This document shows positions 43,586-57,352 of a DNA stretch of 64,000 nucleotides, in pieces (position 1 is the stretch's first letter; each line of letters opens with the position of its first letter). The notes under the pieces were generated by a model. That model was not told the DNA's origin. It ran no database searches and saw nothing but the letters and a program-made list of their open reading frames with translations. Where the stretch lies: the NCBI GenBank assembly GCA_033439685.1, contig JAUEDM010000004.1, positions 4,340,001 through 4,404,000 on the forward strand. The letters run 5' to 3'. A program made the translations under genes and the position numbers. The DNA comes from Apodospora peruviana (Eukaryota; Ascomycota; Sordariomycetes; Sordariales; Lasiosphaeriaceae).

Positions 43586-46558
43586 TTAAAGAGCCAAGCC
43601 GGTTCCATCGCCAGTCCACCTGTACAGTGCCAGGAGCTCCCTGCGGCGCTGTTGCATCTCGCCAAGGTCCTCGGGCACGCGCCCGCGGACCTGGGCGAGC
43701 GCACTGCGCATGACCCTGCTGAAGTTGCGCTGGAGAAGGTTAATATTCGCAGTCTTGTATTGTGATGATATGAGAAGACAGCCACTAACCTGGTACTCCG
43801 TGTTGAGTGTGACCACGCAAGCTTCGTGCGCACGGATGATGGTTTCGCAGGCCTTGACCACACTCGGCGACGCCTCAAGCTGAAGCTTGTCGGCAATAAG
43901 AAGGAGCAAGAACGAGCCCTGGAGCAGATAAATGCCAAAGAAGAAAGGCATAAACTCCAAGCCCGGATCAAACTCGAGGATGTTGCTGATGGCCTCAGCT
44001 GCGGACACGGCGTGTCCAGTCGCGGTGATGAACCCCTGGCTGCTGATCCACAGGTCGTTGTCGTCGAGAAGATTAATCGGATCCCACTTGCCAGTGAGAA
44101 GAATGTGCAAAACATGCATGACGTGTGTGCCGTACGCCATGACGATGCGAGTCTGGATATCGCTCTCGGTCATACGGCTGGTGTTGGTGTGCCCACTGTG
44201 GACGCTCTGCACCGACGGCGTGCCAATGTCGTGGGGGACGTCGTTGGCTGTGGGCACGCCAGCAGCTTCGGCGGCCTTCTCGTCGGCTGCTTGAGCCTGC
44301 GCGCTGAGGCTGAGGTGGCGCTGCTCAAATTGCTTCAGGCTTTGCTCATACGACTCAAGATGGCGCGTGATCTCGCTGGTCTGGTCGTCCCACTCGCGAG
44401 ATGAGCGGAAGCCAACGCCAAACCGGGGATGGTTCCTTGCGTGGTGCAAGTCCACAATTTCGCCGAGGATGGTCATCAGGGGCAGGAAATAGCCAAAGAT
44501 GCTATGTCCAGTGCATTCAAAAGACGGGCCTCGGACCCGAAGGGTGTGTGGAGAGTTGGAATCCGACGCGAGGACGTTTGGGTCTGTGTAGGCGTGGAAG
44601 TTTCCGTTCTGGTAGTCGGTGTCATCCATGGGCTGGAGGAGGCCGTCACACTCGATGTCAAGGAGAAAGAGTGGCCGGTTGTAGCAGAGGGCGAGATGAC
44701 GATCAACAACGTAGACGAGCCACCAGATACGCCGTCTCTCCTCGCGTTCTTCTTCAGTGATGACGCCCGGGACATTTCCCATCTCCTCCTCGTTTTCTCC
44801 GTCGGCATCCATGTCGTTCCCGTTGTTTTGGAGGGGGTTCATTGAAGGCGCGTTATGGGGCAGCTCCCGTCCAAGCTTGAGCTCACGGGCGAGCGACCAT
44901 GCCGCGTTCCACCACCGCAGACTCGCACCCTTGTACTCGCTCGCCGAAACCACTGTTGCCAAATGGATGTAGGTCACTACATCGTCAAGTGTGCCTGCCG
45001 CACCAAAGGCACCCGACTCGCCGGACAGGGCATCCATGCTGATGGACCCAGGGAGAGCGACACCGAGGCCACCCAACGCAACACCATCAACGATCGGGCT
45101 GGAAACTGGCGAAGCTTCCTCGGATGGCGTGTGGATGAGCGGCTTCAAGAGGCTGACGGTCAGCTCTAGGAGCTTCTGGCAGATCTTGCCGCGGGCCGAT
45201 GGGACGCTCGTCAGGAATGGAGCGTCGCTTGTTTGCGCGGCGACCCAAAGCATGCTTGCTAGGAGAGCTGGCTGACACTGTCGAGGCTTAGTAGGGTGCA
45301 GGAACGACCGTTTTCGGAACACGAACCCCAGAACGTACGGCGACATGGGGTGCATTTGGGCTGATGACGAGCTGGCAAAGTAGAGATCAATCAGATCACA
45401 CGCCAGCGAGGCCGGAATCATATTGCCCAAATGCGGAATCAGAGGTTCCAAAACTGGATACCGGAGGTGCGAATGACCGTAGTTGTTTTGCGGCACGTGC
45501 GAGGCGAACTGCGGCGGCGGCGACGACATGTTCATCCAACCCGGCGAAGTTGTCTCTCCACCCATGGGGTAAGCGCTGAGAGGGCTGGTCCCGAGACGAA
45601 AGGAGTTTGAGGCGTTTGCAGAGTAGTTTGTGGGACTTTGCGTCTGCAGGGCGTACGGAAGGTCTGGGTAGCTAGACATGTGGCCTTGGTTGGAGCCATA
45701 GGGCGCATGGCCGGCACCGTTCATCATGTGTGTCTGGCGTTCGTATGCTGGGTGGACGCTGCCGTAACCATTGAGATCCAGCCCAGTCGGGCTGTCAAGA
45801 TGATCTCTGTCGAGGGCCCCGGGATGGCTTGTCATGTGCCCCTGGTGGCCTCCCATATCCAAACTGTCCATACTCCCTGTCCTCTGGCTCCTCATGGAAT
45901 CGTCTGCCATGTCACTCATGTTCTTGGCGTCGTTGGATTGCTGCTCGCTTGATAGGGAGGAGATCGGCTTGGCGGTGCTGGCGCTATCGCTTCGGGACTC
46001 GGCAGATTGGCCGCTCTCGCCGCCCTCTGACTTTTGGCCGTTTTGGGCTGCCGCGGCGGCGGCTTGGGCAGCTGCTTGCTGTGCCAGATCCTTTCTTGAA
46101 GCTTTGCCGCGCTTCTTTCGTTCCCGGATGTACTCGCAGCCCAGTCCGAACTCTGGTGCTGTCAGATAAGTTGCATCTTCGGAGACATAATTCAGAGACT
46201 TACCAATGCAATGAGCACATGGGTGCTGGCCGTCGCATTTTGTCCGTAGCTGATTGCACTGATCACATGCCCTGCTGATCCTCCTGCGGATGGGGCCAGC
46301 GGCACCCGTAGCCCGGGCTTGTGGTCCGTACGGGTGTTGCCGGTGCTTTGGCTGCTGTCCTGGTCTTTGCATGTGCGGGTTGTGAACGGATACATGTTGC
46401 TGAAGTTGTTGAAGGGCGTAGTGAGACCCTTGGGCCAAAGTGTCAAGGCCAGCAGTGTGCATGTGGGCGCCTGGAACATGCCCATGGCCATTGGACATGA
46501 GGGTATTCGAGGGCATGGCATGGTAGGGGGAAAACCGGTGAAGCGGATTGGACAACAT
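43586..46558 (-). CDS. xlnR: Zn2Cys6 transcription activator XlnR/XLR-1 (xylanase regulator)
   Basis: Orthologue of Aspergillus XlnR, Trichoderma Xyr1 and Neurospora XLR-1, the activator of hemicellulase, cellulase and pentose-catabolic genes. Exons 46558-46204, 46152-43790 and 43729-43586 give 953 aa, normal length. The start [17 protein letters not shown] is typical of Sordariomycete orthologues. The zinc cluster is C98-x2-C-x6-C-x5-C-x2-C-x6-C, followed by [24 protein letters not shown]. Intron 1 (51 nt, GTAAGT..CACCAG) lies between cysteines five and six and is stop-free. The fungal-specific regulatory domain spans about residues 380-720 ([18 protein letters not shown] type region, [42 protein letters not shown]). 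Intron 2 (60 nt, also stop-free) is removed to give [30 protein letters not shown]. It ends [14 protein letters not shown], the hallmark C-terminus. Activating mutations known in Trichoderma and Neurospora orthologues map to the C-terminal region. Confidence 0.96.
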   Translation of the reverse strand: MLSNPLHRFSPYHAMPSNTLMSNGHGHVPGAHMHTAGLDTLAQGSHYALQQLQQHVSVHNPHMQRPGQQPKHRQHPYGPQARATGAAGPIRRRISRACDQCNQLRTKCDGQHPCAHCIGKSLNYVSEDATYLTAPEFGLGCEYIRERKKRGKASRKDLAQQAAAQAAAAAAQNGQKSEGGESGQSAESRSDSASTAKPISSLSSEQQSNDAKNMSDMADDSMRSQRTGSMDSLDMGGHQGHMTSHPGALDRDHLDSPTGLDLNGYGSVHPAYERQTHMMNGAGHAPYGSNQGHMSSYPDLPYALQTQSPTNYSANASNSFRLGTSPLSAYPMGGETTSPGWMNMSSPPPQFASHVPQNNYGHSHLRYPVLEPLIPHLGNMIPASLACDLIDLYFASSSSAQMHPMSPYVLGFVFRKRSFLHPTKPRQCQPALLASMLWVAAQTSDAPFLTSVPSARGKICQKLLELTVSLLKPLIHTPSEEASPVSSPIVDGVALGGLGVALPGSISMDALSGESGAFGAAGTLDDVVTYIHLATVVSASEYKGASLRWWNAAWSLARELKLGRELPHNAPSMNPLQNNGNDMDADGENEEEMGNVPGVITEEEREERRRIWWLVYVVDRHLALCYNRPLFLLDIECDGLLQPMDDTDYQNGNFHAYTDPNVLASDSNSPHTLRVRGPSFECTGHSIFGYFLPLMTILGEIVDLHHARNHPRFGVGFRSSREWDDQTSEITRHLESYEQSLKQFEQRHLSLSAQAQAADEKAAEAAGVPTANDVPHDIGTPSVQSVHSGHTNTSRMTESDIQTRIVMAYGTHVMHVLHILLTGKWDPINLLDDNDLWISSQGFITATGHAVSAAEAISNILEFDPGLEFMPFFFGIYLLQGSFLLLLIADKLQLEASPSVVKACETIIRAHEACVVTLNTEYQVSGCLLISSQYKTANINLLQRNFSRVMRSALAQVRGRVPEDLGEMQQRRRELLALYRWTGDGTGLAL

Positions 46559-49500
46559 CTTGACTCGAGGATCGATGGTGTTTGAGGATAAAGGTATAAG
46601 GTATAAGATAGTCGAAAGGTGAAAGGCGGGTTGGTATTAGTTAATAAGAGGTCGTCAAGACCATGAACTAGAATAGAGACGAACTGCTTCGAGCGAGTGA
46701 GGGCAGTTGGTTGAAGCTGTAGTACGTCTTGGATGGTGAAGAGAGACGATAAGGGGAGCTGTCGGCGACGAGGACGGGAGATGGGAAGCTATCTATATCC
46801 GAGCTCTTGGCGCAAGACGTCGTCGAGCTGCCGGACGGAAGACAAACTGGTCAGCGGTAGTCACAACGGACCGAACAAAGAGCTTCCCTTTTTTTTGTGG
46901 GGAAGGTAAGTGACAGGCATGAGCATTAATGGTATGTTGGACAGCATGACGGACACCAAAACATGGGAGGAGATCCACGCGCGGTTGTGAATGAAGACGG
47001 CACGGTCATCTGCAAGATCGAGGCAGAACCAGCACCGCATGGCGGGGTTGGGGTGTAAGAGACTTGAGTGGATGACGGGCCAGAGGACAGGGGTAACGGG
47101 ATGGAAACGGGGGCCGCGTCCAGAACGTGGAGGCAGGGAAAGACGGATCGTGAACGTACGTACAGAACGGGATATAGATGACCTGAGGAGAGACCGGCCG
47201 GCTCTCGTGGCCTAGACTGGACTGATCTCTCTGCGTATGTCGGTCCGTATTGCTCGCCCGAGCCCGCAGACAAAGGTTGATCCCCCCCCGTTGTCCCAGG
47301 CTCTCGATGCCTCTGTCGTGGGTGCGTGTTTGCGAGAAATGCTTGCCTCTGCGGGCTTGCGTCCCAGTCTCAGCCTCCAGCTATGTGCCGTATAGTGCTC
47401 AGGAGGGGCCGGAGCGAGAAAATGAAGCCAAAAGGGCCAAAGGATACCCAATTCGAGCAGGGGAACAAATCGGTAAATTCTGGAGCGGTTCCTGCTTCCA
47501 CGGTGCACTTTCCGCAACTTTGTATGTAGCCTTGGCGTGCATATACAGCAGGACGTTGTGAGAGAGCTTGTTGATCAGGCCGGATTCAATTGGCGAGTGG
47601 CGGGCCCCTATGGTCCAACACAATATCAAGTATCAAGTTTTATATTGCGAGGTCAATATACGCGGCGGGACGGGAAACCTATGTGTGGGAGCCTGGCGTG
47701 CGGTTGCGGTGTGCAGTAGACTGTAGTTGCTTGGTGCAAAGAAGAAAAACAACGGATTGTAGGCACGATTCCCCTCTCTCAGGGTTTCTTGATGATATAT
47801 GGTCTTCCTTCGTACAGCAAGCGGAGCAACCCCAGGACAGGGTTGGCCATCCAGCAGGGATTCCGGTGAGAAACGAGGGCAGGTTTGGTGGAGAAGCAGT
47901 CTGCACTATCGTCGTAGCGTCCCACGAAGAACTGCGAAGACGGTGTGGACGTGATGGGGCAATATTTTTGACGCTCTCCGCTCACCGTAGCAAGCAACCA
48001 GGCAATGGATGGAAATCAGAACTCGGACGGGCAGGCAAGCAAGCAGGGCAAGCAACCTGAGCTCAGGTCATATGGCTTGCCTCCGCACATATCGGCAGCG
48101 TACCAGCAGTGGTTGCCGGTGCGGGCGTGCGGAAAACTCTACGCAGTAGACCTAGCCCATCTCACGTCAAGGCCACAGGAGGTGCTCCCCCAGAAAATGA
48201 TATCGTCGTCGCGTGGAGCTGCCTTCCTGCCCCAGAAAATTTGACAAATTGCACTGCACGATGGGACTGGAGGCGGAGGAGAGGGCTGCTAGATGGTTGG
48301 ACAGTGCCAACCCTGCCAATAGTAGGCTTGGCAGCCCAATTGTTCGGCCAGAGTGTCGCCGAGAGAGGCCATCATCACCTCATCGTGCTGGAGCTGCTGG
48401 ATCCCGTGCTTTTTGGCGCTGACAAGTTGACAACACATTGTTCGGCACGATGGGGCACTCGGGGGGCAAGCCGCAAACCGGATCGCTCGACCCTCGACCA
48501 TAGACCAGTCTTTCCCTCAACTGCTTCTTCAAGGCAATTAGTCGAGCTTTGGGTGTGTTCTCAGCTGCACGCTGCTGCAACATCTGCACCCCTGTCGCTT
48601 AAGCCCTGTTGCCCCTCCCGGTGTGCCCCTCTCTGCCGCTCATGTTGTTCAGGTTCGGAATCGACAGCAGTTGGACTCGACCATCCAGATCCGGTCCGCC
48701 AGTGGGACGAGCTATAGGCCGCCTTCTATGATGCTTATGTGCCTGCCGCTATGCTTCGGGCGGTGGAGGCAAGACTGGGCAGGAGGAGGGCGGGGGACGG
48801 AGGTTGCGAATGCCATGTTCACAACCATGTTGGATATGTTTGGCGGACCATTCCAACCACAGGTTTGGGCGGCCATGGAACATCGAACATGGAACCCTGA
48901 GCGACCGACCGGAACGAGTTCCTGACTGCGTTCGTCCCAACTCGAACAAACTCTCAAACATCTTCGACGGCAGGGACGGCGTTGGGGACCTAAGGTTGTG
49001 GTTCGAAACCCCAGATTCTCGTTCGGATGTCGACATTTGGGGATTCTGGGGGGCGCCGATCCGCAAAGCAACCACTATCGCACAGGTGGTGGTACAAGTG
49101 GTGGTCGACCTGAGTCAGTCTCCACGTGCGGTGCCTAGCGGTGCGGTGCGGTGTCATCCACCGTAAATCGAAAAAAAGTGGCTAGCGCAGAAACAGAAAG
49201 AGTGAAGGACGGCAGATGACCGACGGAGCTTTCCAAGATGTGGCGCCGCCAAGCCGGTCGGTCTCTAACGGTCTTTTGGAGAAGGAACTGGAGCGACACG
49301 ACAGCAGCGAACCCAAACGCAAAAAAAAGACCTCCTATTGATTTTTCGAACCTTCACCTTCATTGCGACCTTTCCGCTCCTCTCTGGTTCCGATGTCACG
49401 GCATGCAATCATTCAATCATTGCGCCTGCACCTTGATCCCGTGTTTGTGTCTGATTTTCAGATTTTCGCATTTTCACACTTCAGCTTGTTGTTCCTTCGG

Positions 49501-52500
49501 ACAAGACAGAGCGCTCCGACGCCCAAAGTCGTACGCTCACACCACTAACAACGACGCTCACTGTCCCCTTTCAAAAATTTGGTGGTCGCCGGTCCAAGCG
49601 TACAGCAATTCAGTTGGGCTTTGCACTTGGACAGTGTCATCTCATGGCCTATCCCGTGTGCCTCCATCGTCATGTTGGTGGTCTTCGAATCTCCAGTCTA
49701 GAAGACGGGTGTGGTCTTGGTGTGCTGGCGGCGATCCTTGCCCATAGCAGACCTGCACACCTTGATTCTCGTGATGCTGTCCATATTGTGGCAACCACTC
49801 TTTAGTCTCAATGCCGTCAGGCCACTCACTCGCCCCTTTCCATCAGCATAGGACAGGAGGGCGACTTCATTTACGACTAGTCATAGCGAGCCATCAACAG
49901 CTGCCAGCTCCCCTTTCGAGCGCATTAATAACGTTTGCATTGACAATCGACGATTGACATCGGATGGACGGTGCCACATGACAATTTCCCCTCGATTCCA
50001 GGACGAGGGATCCCGATGTCCAAAAGTGCGCGGCGCCGCTCTGTGTTCATTGCGTCAAGTGCAAAAGAGATTTCGAAATTGCGAAGGTGTCTGACCTTCC
50101 AGTGCCTGGCGAGTACTGTGATATTTGCGCTGGTCGTGGTTTGGTTCTAGCGGGCGGCCAATATCGACAAAGCCTTAACGCAGTTCATTATCGGCCGAGA
50201 TAGCAGCGAGGAATGCAGCCCAGTCAAACGTCTTTGTTCAACGACAAGCAACGCTTGCCGTGAATTGAAACAAACAGCTGGCTCGGAGGCCAATGACGCA
50301 GAGCCCCAATTTGAACATCCGAACCCAACTTCCTACCTGGGAACCAAACGTCATGCACAGGAACCGCAGGCACCGCAGTCACCACAGTCGCCTTGATTGC
50401 AATTGACCACGGTGAACTGCGCTCCGGCAGTCTTGAAGTAGCGCTGACTGGAATGAAAGTCTCCTGATCATATGGACGGGCAGTTCATCATCACATTTCC
50501 TTGTCGGGTCAGTCACCAACTTCAAGTTGCATCTTCCTTCCACTGCCCCGAAACAGCCCACCTACAGCCCAGACCGTCCTGACCAGGTAACACGAGAATT
50601 CGCAATTACGATGGAAATTCCAGGTTTCTAGTACTGCAACCTTGGAACTTGAGGTTGCTTCTTGCCATCACCACCTCTGCGGAAGTTACATGCCTCGAGC
50701 TTGATCACTACAAACCAAGTAACCCACCCACTGCCGTTCTACGACTCTACGTTGTAATAACTTTAACGAGTTGAAGCTGTGCGCCGAGAGCTACAGGTGG
50801 ACCGCACTGGCATGTCCAAGATGCCTCCACAGAAACAGAAAATCGCCGGTGTGCTGGGATGCCAGTCGCCCTTGACCCCATTCGGCCGCTTTCCGCATGC
50901 TGGAGGCTCCGTTTCCAGCAAATCCGAGTGCTGTACCTGAATCTTAGATTGCAAACAATGTGGATTCACCTTACAACTAACTTCCGCAACGGCCCTGATT
51001 GGGGACATCCGCATCACTCATCACTCGTCTCGCCGCCCTGTCTGGAAGCTGCCGTGTTTCTCCAGCTCTGCGACTGTTGATTGCCGGGCCAGGGGAGGTG
51101 GCTGGGCTTCAAAGTTCAAGGTCGAAGTTGGGAGTTGAGGGTCTTCAGTGTGGGGCCCGGGTCTGGGGCCGAACGAAGGCCTGCAAGCTGGGGGTACCAG
51201 CAAGTGCCGTTCTCAAATTCCCGCGCCGCGATGTCCCATGCATCGGATTGTGCCACAACACACCACCAATTTTGAGAAATGCTGACTACGCTCATCCCGA
51301 CCTCACTCATCACTGGTACGGCTACCCGGGCACCTACCTACCTATGACGGACGCTTAACAAGACAAAAGGGTCACGACAGTTCCTCGGACTGCTTCTAGG
51401 AGACCCTGAGCCACAGCGGGCAATAGCAGTCAGGGGCTTGCCATCAAGACATGTCATGACATGCGCCAGACCACACGCCAAAAGAACTTCAGAAGTACCA
51501 AGGAAGCCCGATGTTTCTGCGCCACCAGATTGGCTCGTCTTAGCATGGACGACGGGGATGTCATGATCCCTGTTGCGATAGCGAGATCCCTGACCGGCCG
51601 ACGGTCCGAAACTCCACATGCACGCGAGATCGCGCACACACCGTTAACAGATACCCAAGCATTTGATTCGTCGACCACGTTCCGACATCCCTGTCGTCGA
51701 CATGTGGTTCTCAAACATGCAGACCAATGGGCATGCCGGTCCGACGCCACAACGCTGAAGTGTGCCCGCAACCCCGTTCGTTCACTTGACGCCTGGCAAA
51801 CGCGTCCCCCATGGAGACTGCCGTGGCAGTGGTCGTGCTGCCCGCCATGCTCTTCTACACGTGGTTGAACAACCACACTGCATGTGCAGATTACTTTGCT
51901 TCCAAAGGCCTGTCTGGGCAGCGAACCCCTTATACTATCTGTACCTACTTTACCTACCTCCACATACCGTACGCGGACACGACAAAGTACCTGCGGCCTA
52001 CTACAGCCTGCATGTACGGCACAGCACGGCATCATCCAACGCATGACAGGGACAAGGTCAGCTCTTGCTCTGCCCTAGTCCTGGGATACCAAGTGCCTGG
52101 ACCACTACGAAAGGGTTACCACTCTTGTTGATGCTCCTGATCTCTCAGCATCCGTCCGGGCCCGAGTTCGTCGTCCAAGCCTTCTCTTCTTCCGTGACAT
52201 CCACGTGGCAGGGGTTTTCAACCATTGGCTGCCTGTCCAGCGAATTTCCCATGGAAGCTTTGTGGAAGCATCGAAGCCCGCAAAGTTTCTCATGCCCAGA
52301 TGCTTCTATTCTATGGTTATCTAATCTCTAGGAGTAATGTGAAACCAAATTCTAGGGAGAGGCCATTCAGCCTAGCCTCGGACGGGACGGAAAGGGACTT
52401 GGCCATTTCCAGGAACTGGGGATTCACGAGGGCAAGTCTGTCTGATTATTCTGTCTGCCGTCTCGTCTGTCTGCAGTCTGACAGCTTGCTATCTGGAGCA

Positions 52501-52576
52501 AGCCTGGGCGGCGAAACCCGGGAGGAAGCGTGTGTGAGGCGAGGCGAGGCGACACGGAAACGCAACACCTAACTTG

Positions 52577-52612
52577 TGGTGGTGGTGGTGGTGATGATGA
52601 TGGTGGTGGTGC
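52577..52612. repeat. GGT/GAT trinucleotide microsatellite
   Basis: Consecutive GGT triplets, then GATGATGATGGT, in non-coding DNA. Confidence 0.75.
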
Positions 52613-55600
52613 CGGCACCTACCGATCAAAACTCTCCGCTGTACCCCACCGTCCGGCTTCCGTGATGGAACACAACATCGACAGCGTCCTCTCCCATGCT
52701 ACCCAAGTACAGGCCTACGCAGAACTAAGCTCTCTGTCAAATGGAATGCCCGTGGCCCCTGTCCCATGGAGCATAATCTGGCATCTTTAGATTGCTTTAC
52801 TACTCCTCCAGCTCTTTGCGGCACAGCTTGACAGGGTGCCTGCCTACAGAGAGCGCAGCTTGTTTATCGGTCCCGGTGCCATATATTAATCTTCTAATGC
52901 ACCCCGCTAATATCAACGGGATAGGGACCGCTTTTCCACAAGGCCTCGCATCGCAAAAAACCTCATGCTTCTCGACCCCAAATGTTGACAGTTCGGAGAT
53001 GCCGCATCTCATCAATGATCGACCGACCTTCCTTTCGAGGTGAAGACTACTCCTCTCCACAAACAGCGGTGCCCCAAGCCAAGACCCGGCATTGTTTCAA
53101 CGGCATCATGGGGTCTTCTCGCTAGACCGAATTCGTATTCATCTACTTCTTTACTTTTGACTTCGCGACCGACTGCTCCCCAATAGCTCCCCGATGTGCG
53201 TCAGTGCCGTCCTGTCATTCGAGCGCTAGCATTGTGCAGATTATGAAAGAAGTACGGGTCTCTCTGCGGCCTGCTTTTGGTTGCAATTTCACAGTCTCAA
53301 TCGGTATCGATACGGTCGCGGAACGGAGAAGGGCGATCAGTATGGAGAGCACGTCCATAACACCTTGTTCCCCTGCAGGTGAAAGCAGGTACAGCTAGGT
53401 GAGAAACCTGGTCAGAGGAGAACGGAATCCCATACAGCGGCCTCGTCTGTCGTTATTCTCATCTATCTCCAACACGAAAAAGGGTCTTACTAGCCGAACA
53501 CGGCAGACATCTCACATGATCGACTGGCAGGCTACCAATGACCTTGCTTCACTTGATGGCTTCGAAGCCGTGGTGATCAGGTCGGGGGAATGGAGAAACC
53601 ATTATATTAAAACCACGTGCCGATGAATATGCGAATGGCTGGTGGGTGGCCTGGGCCCCCAGCCTTCCTCGCATCCCTCGTTCGGCTCTTGGTGCTACCC
53701 CGAGAATGCAGAACGAGAGCTTCAAGGAAGCCGAGAAATCTATCCGCGCTGGACAATACTAAGTTGGCATATCAAGCTCCAGACGGGGATGGTCAACTTA
53801 CGTTGACCTTATCGACAAGCGCGACCCCGTAAACTTGCGCCGCATTCTGACCCCTCCACACAATTTCGAACTATATATCACCGGAAGTGATGGGCGGTCT
53901 TATATTGCTTTTAATTAACAGAGCAATATAGAACATCGCTCGCACTGAACATCGACATGACCGAGTCGGTGGTGTGCAGGCTCACTAACAAGCCTAGGCC
54001 ATTGCTGACCGAGACCTCGTGTGCCTCACTTCAGCGATCAGGTCAGCAATCAACACTGCGGAGAAAGATGCTTCGCAGCAGCGGTTTTGGGACTAGAACG
54101 CGCGCTAGAAAGACCGGTAGATCGAAAAAGGCCGGATTAAGAGCGGTCCGCATCAAACAAACAGCGGTGTTCGTCGATGTCGACAGTGGAGACGCATACT
54201 CACGGGCTGTTGGTGAGCCGTAAGCAATATCATCTTGGTCCGGATGGTCTCCAAGACCGTATGGATTTACAGATCATGTCTCGGGCGTTTCTGAACTGCG
54301 AAGCAGGCCATAGAAAAGAACCTAGGCAGCCGGTTGGTACTCGGTCCTAGAAGCAGCCAAGCGTCAAACCTTCGGAGAGACGCGCGCTCTCACTGTTGAA
54401 CAAACGCAACTCTGGGCAGAGCAGGGGAGGTCGGGGAGCCTCATGGCAGCCGACCAGGGCCCTTGCTCAGCCAGATCGCCCAGCTACTTACGTCGAGCGA
54501 AACGGGTCGGCAATACTTTGCTCCGGGGCCTGCTTTCCCTGTCGCCCTCGTGTCGAGGTGTCAATTGGAGCAAGCAGGAGAGCCCAAATCTGGGAACTTT
54601 CCCCGCCTACCGTGCCATTCTAACGGTCTTTACGGCACTTGTTAGATCTCTCCGAACCTTAACCCTTATAGGTTTTGCGGGGGAATAGGGTTACGTTGCT
54701 TTCCAAGGCTTGCCCCCTTGAAGCCAATCGTGGGGATAAGAAACTGTCCTGGGGAAGCACAACTCTTACAAAATAGCTCGGGGTTCGCTAGGTCTGCGGG
54801 CTTTCACCTCCTGCAACCATCACGACTGACGCAGGTGGAGGGGTTTCCAGTAATGGTGCACACATCGACAAGCGCCAGAAACAAAGCCCTAGGCTAGTCT
54901 GTTTTCCCCAGAACGCCTCTTTCACATCATCGCATGCTTCTTTTAATTTTTCTTCCGAGTCGATCGATCTGAACCAAGACCCTGAGGTCTGGGCGGCGCA
55001 AGTGCTCCTCTCAGGTTGACCGGTCTTTCCTCTTTGCTCGACGATGTTGGCTCACCGGAGAAAGAAACCGCAGCGGTGGATGGCACCAAAACTGGCGTGC
55101 ATTTTTTTGTCCATGACGTGGGAAAGGGCTTCTTCCGTTCTCCGGATGGCAGCAGCGCGGTGCAGGTCAGGCGGACGCTCGAGGGATGATGCTGTTGGCA
55201 CCGTGTCATATTCCGCCTGGCATGAAGCCCGCCATTCCCATTTCATCGTCCACTGGAGGGCTACAACGTCGTTGACAGACCTGTACGCACAGAATAGCGG
55301 CAGAGGTTCGTGTTCAGCCGTGCTCGACTGACACAGTCCATGTTTTGAGTCCGCCTGTGCCCTGCATAGCTCGGCCGTCAAACAACGGGACGCCATGGCC
55401 ATCAGTTAGAGCGGGAAGCAGGGGCATCCCCGCAATGATTCTAGAGATGTGAATAACGTCATCCAGACATCTAGTCGATCAAACCACGTTCATCTCTTCT
55501 GGGGTCACTACCTCTTTTTCGTCTGAACTTTCCTTGCACTTTTTTTCGTCCAGGGTCTTCCTTCGAGGAGCCATTCAACTTCACGCATTTTGCCAAAATA

Positions 55601-57318
55601 TTTGTGGTGTTTCAAGGGCCCATCTTTCACCTGTCGTACCAGATCGGGTGGTCGGCCACACCGCGACCGCATGACTACTAGGCCAGGATACTCCTTGTCG
55701 CGAATCCCTTCCTTTCCTTCTGGAAGTTTGCCAGTTTCAATCCAGCCCCCGGACCGAGTGCTCCCCTTTCAAGTCCCCCAATGGGCGTGCCGTGGGGGTT
55801 GGGCCTCTCCCCAGACAAACGCTGCGCCCTACCTGCCCGCTATGACATCGGACCGCGATTATGAATTTGAGGTTCGTGTGGAGAAGTGCAGAACATTGTT
55901 AGAGTTGCGAGAGGCTTACAGAGATTTTACACATGACTCTGCTGCTTCAGAAGGCACGGAGGAAGTGGTAGGCAACTCCAACGCCAAGTGCTCGAGAGTT
56001 TGCTGTCTCGTTCCCGTGTCCCTGGGCCGATGTTTGGTCGCACGACAGAGAGACCCCCTTCCGCCCTGAGAACAACATGCCACAACCCGGCTTGCTTCCT
56101 GACAAGCTTGTCTTGGACCGGGCCCCTGTCTGCGTTGCGAACAACATGGGAGCAAGGAGGTTGGCAAGTCAAGTCAGCCCTATCAACTCGGTTTAGGATG
56201 GACGGCTGCTAAATCGGGTGATGGGTGAGGCTCTCGACGCTGTGGCAAAGGGGGAAGGCAGACACGGCAACTCCAGACCAGATCCGCGTTTTGGATACCC
56301 GCATGCCGACCCAATCGCACAACACTATTGCTACCCTCTCTCCCGCAGACTTGGGATTCTTCCGTCCACTCAGATGACCCAAGGTGACCAGACCGCAGGT
56401 GGTGAGTCCATGCTTGTCACCGTGGACTTGGCCGAGGTCACTCATCTTTCGAGAAGCATCAGGTCCAAATGCCATGCCATCGTGCATCCCGTCACATCGC
56501 ATTGCAGCAAGCAAGCAAGCATGCCGGCTGCCCGGCCGTCGTCCGTTCTATTGTACCCCTTTCATGGGGGTGACGATCGTTGTCTCGACATGCTCACGGC
56601 GTTTTCCTCTCGCACGCACAGGTATGATGATCTCTGCAGTCCGTCACCCTCCTTTCTTTGCGTCTCTTCATCTCTCTTCCATCCCTTTTCCTTTCTGGGG
56701 ACTGTAATGTGACGGCGGGCTGGCGGATGGGGATGCACAAAGAGACCCGGGCTATCCTTGCGAGGCGAGCGGAACCTGCAGTCCTCCAGATACCGAGAGC
56801 ACTCTACAATGCACGATGAAGTTTGAAGCACGGCAGCGGAATACAGGGACAGGCCATGTTGCAAGAGAGATGCAAGATCTAAATCTGTCATCTCATCTGA
56901 AGAACAGACGAGATCGATGGGACGTGGTGCAGGCGGCGGTGTCACCCTCCTTTCTTTTCGTTTGTGTGTTGTGTGTTCCTCGGGTCTTCGAGAAGTTTTG
57001 CGTCTCGACGGACGGAGAGATGAGATGAGACGAGTTAGTCTGACTCCGGACGGAATGAGTGTGACCGTCACCGTCGTCACCATCGTCGAGTATCAGGTGA
57101 CACTCCTTTTCTTTTGTGTCACAGTGTCACAGTATCATGTGCATTCCGGTTTGGGAATGTTTTGTTTCCCGTTTAGCCTCCAGCTGTTCTCAAACAACGG
57201 CTGTGGCAATGGCTGTCTCTTGGTGATGTTGTCTGTTTGTTGAGGTGGAGAGAGGCAAGGCAGAAGCGAAGATGATGGAGATAGCGGCTGTTTGTTGTTG
57301 CTGAATGTTTCAAAACGG

Positions 57319-57352
57319 CATAGCCTAGCCTAGTCTAGCCTAGCCTACCAGG
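57319..57352. repeat. TAGCC/TAGTC short tandem repeat
   Basis: Five or so copies of a CCTAG/TCTAG pentanucleotide (TAGCCTAGCCTAGTCTAGCC..) in tandem. It is too short and internal to be a telomere and differs from the fungal TTAGGG unit. Confidence 0.7.

Noticed and set aside
43826..45952. Several plus-strand open frames of 100-190 codons
   Set aside because: They are antisense shadows of the GC-biased XlnR coding sequence.
48990..49015. B-box-like GTGGTTCGAAACCCC
   Set aside because: No A box at the right distance upstream, and the T stem is mismatched; no cloverleaf can be folded.
53957..54223. 88-codon plus-strand frame with a basic middle
   Set aside because: It has a real ATG and an AT-rich upstream stretch but no family match or intron evidence; chance frame cannot be excluded.
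55590..56069. 159-codon plus-strand frame
   Set aside because: No ATG context, domain, splice structure or consistent coding character; isolated in the gene-poor region.
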